From the NCBI RefSeq assembly GCF_009805705.1, contig NZ_VSMB01000002.1, positions 248,001 through 312,000 of the forward strand: DNA of 64,000 bases. The letters are read 5' to 3'. Shown here one piece after another: positions 10,901 through 17,502 of this stretch. The notes under the pieces are model-generated. The model saw only the letters and a program-made list of their open reading frames with translations, ran no database searches and had not been told where the DNA came from. This stretch comes from Ruania rhizosphaerae. GTDB taxonomy: Bacteria; Actinomycetota; Actinomycetes; Actinomycetales; Beutenbergiaceae. The position numbers and the translations under genes were made by a program. The stretch's first letter is position 1; every line of letters begins with the position of its first letter.

Positions 10901-11232
10901 GTCACTGGACCCGCCTCGACCCGCCCAGCACCGAGCCTGGCGCGTTCGTGGGCCTGCTCAGGCAACTCCACACGGCGTGCGCGTTCAGCCGGGGGCCAGT
11001 CTGGTACCGGCTGCTCAACTGCAACAGGTTCGGCCGCGATCAGGTCCTCACGCTCGCGATCGGGCCACAGACTCTGCCCGTGCTCCCGGCGTTCCTGCGC
11101 ACTCCACGACGCCCGCTCCTCATCCGAGGGAACATCCGGCTGGGCTCCAGCGGGCGTGACATTCCCGACGACCAGCAGCGCCCCCACCAGCACGCCAACA
11201 CCCAGAATCCGACCTGAACGCGGAATAGACAT
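4957..11232 (-). CDS. Secreted RHS/YD-repeat polymorphic toxin with zincin-like (HExxHxxQ) C-terminal domain
   Basis: A 2,091-residue protein of the actinobacterial WapA/RHS kind. The signal peptide is residues 1-30 (cleavage after TPAGA). An N-terminal region with an FTWSYPFRTPPAG segment typical of secreted RHS proteins leads into many YD repeats (YDAIGRLTD, YDLRGRLTS, YDAADQRL and so on, about residues 950-1700). The RHS core end GARYYDPTIGQFISPDPI is followed by the junction DPTGL at residue 1826. The 265-residue tail begins with a Ser/Gly/Thr linker, then a Cys-containing domain with HEARHSTQW at 2038-2046 and EGLAD at 2077, the pattern of an HExxHxxQ metallopeptidase with a distal Glu ligand. 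ATG at 11232 has AGGGGGCAGGG just upstream. The tail DNA is less GC-rich than the core. Known for the family: the RHS core encloses and delivers a variable tip toxin. Inferred: this tip is a zinc peptidase. Confidence 0.85.
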   Translation of the reverse strand: MSIPRSGRILGVGVLVGALLVVGNVTPAGAQPDVPSDEERASWSAQERREHGQSLWPDREREDLIAAEPVAVEQPVPDWPPAERARRVELPEQAHERARLGAGRVEAGPVTVQVDSAAGSRGPGAPQVQVTVADASAAAAAGVDGVLFEVESAAELDVPVQVSVDYSAYADAFGGDWASRLQLVPVPGCDLDADGECASRGPGPATGARDTGTAPVSSVNDQEQQVVSATFDSAEAGTFALMAAESGPGGDWSASPLAPSATWDVSARTGNFTWSYPFRTPPAGSYPAPQLGLGYSSGSVDGRVADTNNQASWIGEGWGMSSGFIERSYVPCVDDTDGSANNASLTTGDLCWGTQNATLQLDGQAYELILDETSGQWQPRHDNGMRIERLTGAWNDGQDGEYWRVTATDGTQYFFGRDQRSATDTTPLRSAWTVPVFGNHPGEPCYDSVFADSWCEQVWRWNLDYVVDTTGNSMTYFYQRETNRYGLNLDSESVAYDRGGYLSRIDYAQREGQETSTAPARVSFDVAERCLPSGSITCAPSQLTSANAEHWPDVPYDLICTSTTSCPDVLSPVFFTRKRLVEVTTSVLEGGSYRSVDQWELTHSFPDPGDATSRHLWLEQVQHTGRADSPQVQMPPVTFAGVQMPNRVDELGDNGPPMNRYRISSITTETGATTSVNYTPIDCTAGDLPSNAHTNTRRCFPVTWDPEGSIGPIEEYFHKYLVSSTVDHPGDGTSHAIVTNYDYQGGAAWHYTDNDLVDPEYRTWRDFRGYAEVEVSVGDPSQTTPIRTVYEFFRGMHGDRSSPSGGTRTVSVDGVTDHPHYAGIVRTETSYDGAAAITATTNTPWQSAPTATGADGRTARYAAIGTVDAWVDAPALPGGERTSRTITTYDAYGMPIKVDDRGDLAISGDERCTRTEYVRNTSAHIVATHKRQETVSVACAQTPSRPADVLSDTRTLYDGGSYGTAPTQGLVTVEERLTGYSSGTPTYETVTEAAHDATGRLTAVTDALGRTTTTSYTPTSGGLATQMTVTSPDPDGAGPLTAHTTTTALDPAWGSQTQVVDPNGKVTTGTYDAIGRLTDVWRPGRVQGTDTPHVEYEYSVSATGTNTVTTSRLIHDGTYLDTITLYDGLLRERQTQSPTADRDTPGRIVAGTVYDSRGLVSYANAPWYTSGSPATTVIEPVAAVPLRTSYAYDGAGRQTAAITEIGEDEQWRTSIAYGGDRATTTPPDGGVPTTEISDVFGQLIELRTYEGATPTGSYDAVTYDYDPAGQRTAMTDADGNTWTWDYDLRGRLTSQTDPDTGTSTHTYDAADQRLTTTDARGETLHTTYDHLGRRTELRENNATGTLRSTWDWDTLDAGQLTSSTRHHDGADYTTTITGYDDGYRPLGHTLTLPTAEGALAGDYTTSYTYTLDGQPKTTTYPAAGGLRSETVTTYYDNRGMPEWTAGGFGWGVYVSGTDYSVYGEPLIMDVGASHANLINYSYQYGTRRPDQSWLQREGATSYDLDITYTYDDAGNLLGIDDDAAGDTQCFTYNQARLHHAWTPDNGDCSATRTATGLGGPAPYWHTYTHDDAGNRTSLTDHRASGDITTTYDRPTAGTNQAHTLTETTTTGPNTTTTSEFTYDDAGNTLTRDLPSQAQQTLTWDPEGRLETLTQGTSTDDYIYTPEGQRLVRHQDGETTVYLPGGQELALDAGTITATRYYSFNGQQVAARTSSSAFNGDLDTTIADHHHTATITIANTTNDLTRRYFDPYGNPRGPQPVWVDDHGFLNKPTDTTGLTHIGARYYDPTIGQFISPDPIIDTTNPHQWNPYTYANANPTTLSDPTGLIATGGRMIPDWTNNSSRINSSDGFLEAGPKAGKGANHKIKPGADKKYPAKPGGTSSGGGSTPSTTPTTSGESSGAGSSNRAGSASTGGSSSSPAIASAFTHAGGCPGMTCQIGGPEISTWDIVSGVPQLWWDLMQDTAYMSRLSGIANHYNGTTRMGLEWAEIGGADCEFDSRFGQHYCYNAPIPTNNPAMTIGNVVWIRNNEPLTDQVARHEARHSTQWAVHGPGFAILYGVDSLIAAATRGNPGCGIYEGLADYAEGGYHDCY

Positions 11233-11526
11233 CCCTGCCCCCTACCTAGTCGTGTGCTACCCCCTTCACACCGACCACCCCAGTCCCTCAGAAGGGCGAG
11301 ATACACCCGCCACCCCCTTGGCACCTGCATCAGCGGCGGGCCGCTCGGCATCAAGTGCGCCACAAGTTATCGCAAAGAACCCCTTGCGCGGAACCCCCAA
11401 TTGCCAACAGAATCTCCACCACGACACAACCGGAGACGAGCTACGCCAGGCTCTACCATCCCGGCACGGCGACCCCACCACAGGGCCGTCACAGGGGGCT
11501 CGCCACAATCCACAAGGGGGAACCAC
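11233..11526. promoter_or_regulatory. Divergent intergenic region between the RHS gene and the LamG protein gene
   Basis: This 294-bp gap separates two head-to-head secreted-protein genes and must contain both promoters. Each start codon has a strong purine-rich ribosome site (AGGGGGCAGGG before 11232 on the minus strand, AAGGGGGAACCAC before 11527 on the plus strand). I see no clear sigma-type boxes or operator. Confidence 0.4.
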
Positions 11527-14415
11527 GTGCACCGCTCAGCACGCTCAGCCACTGCACTCACCGCTGCCACGGCCCTGGTCCTGACCAGCCTGACGCTCGC
11601 CGCACCAGCCAGCGCTGACGACGCACAGGACCCCACCTGTGAAGCCACCAACAACGTCAGCGACGCGACGGCACGGGCATCATCGTGTGGCGAGGAGATC
11701 GAGGTCCTCACCGAACGCACCGCGTACGCGACCACCTACGCCACCCCGCAAGGAACCTTCCGCACCGAACACTCCAACTCGCCCGTACGCACGAATCTGC
11801 GCGGCGACTGGGAACCGATCGACCCCACCCTCATCGACACCGCTGACGGCATCACCGTTCAAGCGCCGCTGGTCGAAATGGTCTTCTCCGACGGAACACC
11901 AGGCCAGCCCCTGGCATCGATCGCCTCAGCCGGTCACACGCTCGAAATGGACGCACCACTTCCCCTGACCCGGCCCCGCATCGATGGACGAACCATCACC
12001 TACCCCGACGTCCTCGATGATGTCGACCTGATCCTCTCAGTCCATCCCGACGGCACTGGATTCGCCGAAGTTCTACGCGTGCACACGCCCGAAGCAGCGC
12101 GCAGCCCGCAACTGCGGACCCTCGACTTTCCCCTCACCACCACCCCAGGCCTGACCACCACCCCCACCAGCGAGGACGGCAGCGACGGCGAAGACAGCGC
12201 CCCGATCGGTGCCGGGTTCACCGCCACCAACGATGCAGGGGAGGAGATCTTCACCTCCCCCGCCCCGATCATGTGGGACTCCGGATCCACCACCACGCTC
12301 GTGCCCGCCACCAGCGACACCGGCGAGAGATCTGGCGACGAGCCAGCCCGGGCCACCGCCGTGCAGGACCCCACCACCCCCGGCGAAGGTGATGCGGTCG
12401 CTCCCATGGCCAGCGAGCTCACACCGGAGGCGGTGACGATCACCCCGGACCAGGACATGGTCAACAATCCTGACACCATCTGGCCGATCCACATCGACCC
12501 CTCGATCTCCGCCACCGGCCCACAACGAACCGTCGTCATGTCCGCCTGGCCCACCCACACCGGCGAATACGGCTTCACCGGCGACGCCGGCGTCGGCTAC
12601 TGCTCCACCGCCTACGCGGCCTCATGCACCTCCAGCAGCAAGCACCGCATCCTCTACCGCTTTCGCGGCATGAGTACCGTCGGCAGCCTCGACGCCGAGG
12701 ACATTATCGACGCCGAATTCCGTGTCTATGGCACGCATTCCTGGTCCTGCACCGCCACCAATGTCGAACTGTGGCGAACAGGCCCACTGTCTTCCTCGAC
12801 GAGTTGGAGCAATCAACCCGGATGGTGGGAACGTCAACAGACCATGGCCCTCGCTCACAAATCCTCCTGCGGAAACCAACGCTGGATCGAATGGGACGCC
12901 ACGGAAGCAGCCGAGTACACCGCCGCGAACAACTACAGCACGGTCAACTTCGGCCTGCGCGCCTCCAACGAGACCTCCATGCCCAGCTCCTGGCACCGCT
13001 ACCGCTACGACGCCAAGTTCTCGGTCGAGTACTCACGCCCACCCACCGCCGCTACCGCCATGTCCACCAGCCCTGCCACCACCTGCTCCACGACCAACCC
13101 GGCACCAATCCGCGACACCACCCCCACGTTGCGCTGGCGAGTGGCCGACCCCGACGGCGGCAACGTACGCGGCAACATGGACCTCTACCGCATCAGCGAC
13201 AACACGCGGGTTTGGAACCCGAGCCTGCCCACCCAATCCAGCGGCAGCCAGTTCACCGTCACTGTCCCCTCCCACCGCAACCTCGCCAACGGCCACACCT
13301 ACGAATGGCGAGCCGGAGGCATCGACGTCACCACCGGACGCTACGGCCCCACCACCCGATGCCGATTCACCATCGACACCACCAACCCCGCCGCACCAGA
13401 GGTGGCACCACACACGGCCACCATGCCCGCCACCTACCCCGAAGACACCGTGTCCGGAGCAGTTGGACTCGAAGGCCGTTTCCTCGTCAACAACGCCGGC
13501 AACGACATCGACTACTTCCGCTATTCCTTCGACTCCGACGCACTTAACCAAACCGTTGACGCCTGGTCCGACACCGCAGCCAGCATCTACTACACGCCCA
13601 CCACACCCGGCTCCCACAGACTCCTCGTCCAAGCCGTCGACCACGCCGGCAACACCGGCCCCGTGACCACCTACCGATTCAGCGTCCAATTCCCCGGAAC
13701 CGCCGCCCACTGGAAACTTGACGACGCCACCGGCACCACCGGCACTGACGAGATCGGCCCCAACGACCTCACCATCTCCACCTCCACCACCTGGACAACC
13801 GGCCCCTTCGCCGACCTCGCCGGAGACCCCAACGACACCGCCCTCGGATTCGACGCCACCAGCGACACCGCGCACACCGCGGGGCCAGTCCTCGACACCA
13901 GCCAGAGCTACACCGTCATGGCCTACGTCAATCCGAACTCCCTTGGAAGCAGCCCGCAAACAGCAGTTAGCCAAGACGGGCAAGACGTCAGCGCATTCCA
14001 ACTCGGCTACATCCCACCCGCACACTGCGACGGCGTCAACGACGGGTGCTGGCACATGCAAATCCGCACGATCGACGACGGCGGCAGCACGTACCTCACC
14101 CGCCCAACAACCCCCATACCCTCAACCGCGGAAGGCAACTGGATACACCTGACCGGCATCGTTGACACCACCAACGACACCGTCAGCCTCTACACCTGCG
14201 ACCCCACCGGCACAGCAGAACCCATCCTCGCCGCCACCGAGACCATCACCACCCCCCTCACCTGGACCGCCGGCGGCCCAACCCAACTCGGCCGCGGCAT
14301 GGCAGCAAGCAACCACTCCAACCACTGGAACGGCACCATCGACGAAGTCCGCCTCTACGACAACGTCATCCCCATCACCACCATCCGCGACGCATGCCGC
14401 GGCATGATCTCCTGA
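11527..14415 (+). CDS. Secreted DNRLRE/LamG-domain protein, partner of the RHS gene
   Basis: A 962-residue exported protein. An open frame extends upstream to 11254, but the GTG at 11527 is chosen because AAGGGGGAACCAC precedes it and it starts a classic signal peptide cleaved after PASA (residue 30). Then come an N-terminal domain typical of actinobacterial RHS proteins (ITYPDVLDDVDLILSVHPDG, about 157), a DNRLRE-like beta domain (about 341-500, with ILYRFRG and a Cys pair), two Ig/Fn3-like domains (about 506-618 and 621-720) and a LamG/concanavalin-like domain (about 725-958, from AAHWKLDDATGTTGTDEIG). In many actinobacteria these modules lie in the same polypeptide as the RHS repeats; here they are a separate, divergent gene. 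Likely roles are surface adhesion or assembly with the RHS protein (inference). Confidence 0.8.
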   Translation: MHRSARSATALTAATALVLTSLTLAAPASADDAQDPTCEATNNVSDATARASSCGEEIEVLTERTAYATTYATPQGTFRTEHSNSPVRTNLRGDWEPIDPTLIDTADGITVQAPLVEMVFSDGTPGQPLASIASAGHTLEMDAPLPLTRPRIDGRTITYPDVLDDVDLILSVHPDGTGFAEVLRVHTPEAARSPQLRTLDFPLTTTPGLTTTPTSEDGSDGEDSAPIGAGFTATNDAGEEIFTSPAPIMWDSGSTTTLVPATSDTGERSGDEPARATAVQDPTTPGEGDAVAPMASELTPEAVTITPDQDMVNNPDTIWPIHIDPSISATGPQRTVVMSAWPTHTGEYGFTGDAGVGYCSTAYAASCTSSSKHRILYRFRGMSTVGSLDAEDIIDAEFRVYGTHSWSCTATNVELWRTGPLSSSTSWSNQPGWWERQQTMALAHKSSCGNQRWIEWDATEAAEYTAANNYSTVNFGLRASNETSMPSSWHRYRYDAKFSVEYSRPPTAATAMSTSPATTCSTTNPAPIRDTTPTLRWRVADPDGGNVRGNMDLYRISDNTRVWNPSLPTQSSGSQFTVTVPSHRNLANGHTYEWRAGGIDVTTGRYGPTTRCRFTIDTTNPAAPEVAPHTATMPATYPEDTVSGAVGLEGRFLVNNAGNDIDYFRYSFDSDALNQTVDAWSDTAASIYYTPTTPGSHRLLVQAVDHAGNTGPVTTYRFSVQFPGTAAHWKLDDATGTTGTDEIGPNDLTISTSTTWTTGPFADLAGDPNDTALGFDATSDTAHTAGPVLDTSQSYTVMAYVNPNSLGSSPQTAVSQDGQDVSAFQLGYIPPAHCDGVNDGCWHMQIRTIDDGGSTYLTRPTTPIPSTAEGNWIHLTGIVDTTNDTVSLYTCDPTGTAEPILAATETITTPLTWTAGGPTQLGRGMAASNHSNHWNGTIDEVRLYDNVIPITTIRDACRGMIS

Positions 14416-14582
14416 GGCCAGAGCGCCACGACCACGACCACGACTAGCGCAAACCCCGGCACCAAGCACCCTTCGCGCCAGTGCTTGCGGGGCAGCCTTC
14501 CGGGGTCACGCCGTGTAGGACACGCCGTCCGGCACCCAGTGAGGGACGCCGTCCTGAGACCCTCGATCCCCTCTCAAGACTG

Positions 14583-14622
14583 CGCTCGCCGCACCAGGGC
14601 GGCCATCTCTGAGATGGGGCCA
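14583..14622 (-). pseudogene. Fragment of a GT4 glycosyltransferase gene
   Basis: About 40 bp resembling codons near the end of the glycosyltransferase at 16378-17502. The shared run GCACCAGGGCGGCCATCTC encodes EMAALVR on the minus strand, and the following GGGGCCCA-like DNA also matches. It abuts the wecB fragment at 14623, so two gene ends from this locus have been joined here. Confidence 0.55.
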
Positions 14623-14835
14623 CAGAGAGAGGTCTTCGAGCTGCGGGTGCCGTGCACCACGGTGCGGACGGAGACCGAATGGGTGAAGACAGTGGAGCCG
14701 GGGTGGAATGTGCTGGTCGGTCCCGGGGAGATCGCGGCGGCCGCGACGCGGGCGCCGCCGGAGGAATCCAACGCGGCGCCGTATGGGGATGGGCGTGCAG
14801 CTCAGCGGGTAGTGGAGGCGCTGGCAACGAAGTGA
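14623..14835 (+). pseudogene. wecB: wecB 3'-end fragment
   Basis: An open stretch of 71 codons to the TGA, corresponding to the last fifth of the epimerase at 3141-4223 (QREVFELRVPCTTVRTETEW ... AAQRVVEALATK). It has no start codon of its own and lacks the catalytic two thirds. It differs from the intact gene at many positions, so it is either an old duplication or the end of a different wecB allele. Its C-terminus (EALATK, then stop) looks more typical than that of the intact copy. Confidence 0.8.
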
Positions 14836-14960
14836 TAACCTCGCCTGACTTCCACGGGTAGCGATGGCTATGGGAGTTCGCGCTGGTCAGGGCGCTGCGT
14901 GAGTCGGATTCGGGGCTCCCTGCGTACACCTCAGCAACTGCCCTCCGCACGATGTCGGCG
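14623..14960 (+). repeat. Direct repeat, right copy (wecB 3' end plus downstream DNA)
   Basis: The partner of 3981-4321, same orientation. The similarity continues past the stop codon into non-coding DNA up to about the GTCGGCG at 14954-14960. The two copies flank about 10.3 kb holding the lipoprotein, RHS and LamG genes. Confidence 0.85.
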
Positions 14961-15255
14961 TCGACCGGCCGCGGCCGCGGCAACTCGCGCTTCCCTGCGC
15001 CGGAGGTGACGTCACTCATCCCTGGCGACGCGACCTCGCCTCGAAACTCGGCGCCAGAGGCCGAACACCACACCGATTCCGGACCACGGAGGGCGGCTTA
15101 CGTGTCGCACTGGTACCGATCCTCAATGACGACCTGAAGCACAGCGCGAGGTAGTTCCGCCCGATCGGCTCACGCCGACATGACCTCCAAGTATCGACCC
15201 TACGGTCCACGTTGAGTCAGCGCCAGGAACGGTCGTCGGCCCCGGGATTAGGGCT
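14961..15255. other. Intergenic DNA without recognisable gene
   Basis: Several open frames cross this stretch but none has a ribosome site or family resemblance. It joins the right direct repeat to the broken Rpn gene. Confidence 0.5.
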
Positions 15256-15780
15256 TCAATGGAAGATGTCCTCGAGGGTGGTAGCGGTGAGGATGCGGTC
15301 GGTCCAGGTGTCGAGCTCGTCGGTGGGGGCGTGCTGGATGCGGTCCTGGTGGTGTTCGGGTAGGGGGCCGAACTTCTGGGTGAGCAGGCGCGCGAGTGTC
15401 TCGGCTTGCGATTGGCGTCGGCCTTGTTGCACGCCTTGTTGGAGGCCTTCGCCCCGGCCTCGTTGGATGTACTGCTCGGCGGTGCTGGTCATGTAGGCCT
15501 CCCGTGCGGTGGGTCCGAGGCGGGTGAACAACGCTTCGTAGTCTTCTGGTGGTGCGTCCCCGACCAGGAGGACGTATCTCATGATAAGTCCGAACAGGCT
15601 CTCCTCGCCGGAATCATGGGGATCGCTGCGGTTGATGACGGCTGCCAGGTCGTCCGCGAACACGGCCAGGTCCACGTCCGGGTGAAGGCTGCTGGTGATG
15701 GTCTTGAGCACCACCAGCGTCAGCCGGGCCTCCGCAGTCAACGGCTGCGCCCGCAACTCGTTGATGTCAATCGCGGCGAG
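15256..15780 (-). repeat. Inverted repeat, left copy (Rpn gene C-terminal half)
   Basis: About 520 bp nearly identical, in opposite orientation, to 21101-21634. It encodes INELRAQPLTAEARLTLVVL through LARLLTQKFGPLPEHHQDRI. The main difference is a short Gln-rich stretch (LQQGVQQGRRQSQ here, LQQGRAEVQER in the other copy). Confidence 0.9.
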
Positions 15781-16113
15781 GTCTTCGAGGAGGAACTCCA
15801 ACCGGGGCAGATACGGGGCCATCGCTGCGGCAGTGCCTGGTTCGAGGTCGAGGATGTCGGTCAGGCTGGTCGGCGCCGACCACGGCCGGTCAGGGTGGGC
15901 CGGGTTGTGATGAACCACCACCGGGAGAACTGCCGGTAGCCGGGTCGCATCGGGGTGCTGGTCAAGGTGACGACGCCAGATCCGGACCGTGTACTCCATC
16001 AACCGGAACGCCATGAGCGGGTCGGGGCTCGACTGGTGTGCGATCAGGGGCCCGTCGGCGCGAGGGTCTTCCGCGAGTGGCCGCTCAGGGTGGTCAGCGT
16101 GATCATTGGGCAT
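15256..16113 (-). pseudogene. Rpn-family (YhgA-like) recombination-promoting nuclease, internally deleted
   Basis: A 285-codon frame of the Rpn/PF04754 family, PD-(D/E)XK nucleases that promote recA-independent recombination. The core LIAHQSSPDPLMAFRLMEY (about residue 24) and TRLPAVLPVVVHHNP (about 55) is clear. The family's first 60-80 residues, with the first catalytic Asp, are missing between MPNDHADHP and the core, and the usual EHQSSPD motif reads AHQSSPD, losing a catalytic Glu. A longer frame to 16233 exists, but the ATG at 16113 gives the family-like MPN start. It is probably inactive. A second, more truncated copy lies inverted at 21101. Confidence 0.75.
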
Positions 16114-16353
16114 CCACACGCCGGAGGAACCAGCACCCTTCAGCCGCTGAACGAGTACTGGGGGGGTGCATCGACATATCCCCGCGCGACGCGTACGTGC
16201 GCGAGAGCCGGGCCGGGCTGCTGATACGGGCATCCGCGCGGGTCTACGCGGTTGGCCACGGTCACCACTTGACCACCCGCAACCGCCTAACCCGAGCCCG
16301 GGTCGAAAGATCGGCCCCTGGAGGCGGGTTCGGTGCCCGGCGGGAATGCGCAG

Positions 16354-16371
16354 GGACGGGCCAGTCCGTCC
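16354..16371 (-). terminator. Short hairpin after the glycosyltransferase/ABC operon
   Basis: GGACGG and CCGTCC arms around a 6-nt loop, 7 bp past the stop of the minus-strand gene at 16378. It has no T-run. Confidence 0.4.
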
Positions 16372-16377
16372 GCGCGG

Positions 16378-17502
16378 TCAGACTGGGCCAGTCCCCCGCT
16401 CCAGCGCCCGCACCGCGTCCACCCATCCGCCCGACCGGCGCTCCGCGGCCACCTGCGGCGCCAGCGCGTGCGAGGCCGCCTTCCACTCGGCCACCCGCTG
16501 CGGATCGAGACCGTCCAGCACCCGGGCGAGGGACGCCGTCGTGAAATCCTCGGTGACCTCCCCCAGGCCGTGCTCGCGCACCAGGGCGGCCATCTCCGGC
16601 GAGGGGCCCACGATGATGCCGAGCCGTGCCTGCACGAAGTCGAAGAACTTGTTCGGCAGCGTCCACCGGTAGTTGAACGTCAGCGGCGGCAGCACGAACA
16701 CGCCGATGTCGTAGGCCGTCAGGGCCGGCACCAGCTCGGCATAGAGCACCGGATTCAGCACCCGTACACGCACCCCATCCGCCCTCTCCTTCAATTCCGC
16801 CAGATACGCCGGGTCGTTCGGCATCAGATACAGATCCAGCGTCACGTCCGTGCTGGTCGCCGCGACCGCGTCGATCATCAGCTCCAGCGTGCGATTGCGC
16901 CGCGCGTTGCCCGAGTGCACCAGCCGGATTGGCGCTCCCACCGGACCGGGCTCGGCGTCATGGAAGGCCGTGGCGTTCTCCACCACATCCACCTCGATAC
17001 CGAACTCGCGCCGATACTCCGCCGCCAGCCCCTGCCCCACCGTGGTCACCGACGCCGCCCGCGCCACGAACCTGCGTACGATCCACCGGTAGTACGGCGC
17101 CACGAACAGCCGCCACCGCCACGACTCCTCGTTCTCCCGCGGAGCGTACTCGTGCAGATCCGCGTGCACCCCGCGCCGCGGCTGGAGCCCGAACGCCAGC
17201 GGCACGGTGTCGGCGTCGTTGGCCACCACCACGTCCGCCTCACCCACCGGGAGCGTCGCACGCAGATGCGCGATGACGGCGTTCCTCGCCTGCACGCGGG
17301 AGTACCGGCGCAGGATGAGGCTCAGGCGGTCCTTGTGCCAGGCCACCAGCTCCGCGGGGATCTCATAGTGAGCCACCGCCTCGGCCGGGGCCGGCCCGTA
17401 ACCGACCGTGGTCACCTCATGCTCGGCCGCCAGCACCCGCACCTGCTTGAGCACGCGCGCATCCTCGGTGATAGTCGAGAACGAGAGCACCCAGACCTTC
17501 AC
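16378..17502 (-). CDS. Family 4 glycosyltransferase
   Basis: A 374-residue GT-B enzyme. It opens MKVWVLSFSTITEDARVLKQ, the DARVLK signature of one subgroup. HADLHEYAPRENEES (about residue 130) lies in the acceptor domain, and the donor domain ends with LPNKFFDFVQARLGIIVGPS (about 290-310). It is the last gene of a minus-strand trio. Its start overlaps the stop of the upstream glycosyltransferase by 4 bp (ATGA), so the trio is one operon with the ABC transporter. It likely acts on a lipid-linked oligosaccharide on the cytoplasmic face; the sugar specificity is unknown. Confidence 0.85.
   Translation of the reverse strand: MKVWVLSFSTITEDARVLKQVRVLAAEHEVTTVGYGPAPAEAVAHYEIPAELVAWHKDRLSLILRRYSRVQARNAVIAHLRATLPVGEADVVVANDADTVPLAFGLQPRRGVHADLHEYAPRENEESWRWRLFVAPYYRWIVRRFVARAASVTTVGQGLAAEYRREFGIEVDVVENATAFHDAEPGPVGAPIRLVHSGNARRNRTLELMIDAVAATSTDVTLDLYLMPNDPAYLAELKERADGVRVRVLNPVLYAELVPALTAYDIGVFVLPPLTFNYRWTLPNKFFDFVQARLGIIVGPSPEMAALVREHGLGEVTEDFTTASLARVLDGLDPQRVAEWKAASHALAPQVAAERRSGGWVDAVRALERGTGPV

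Noticed and set aside
14444-15073. 209-codon minus-strand frame
   Set aside because: It lies over the wecB fragment and repeat DNA, with low-complexity Pro/Ala/Ser composition and no family.
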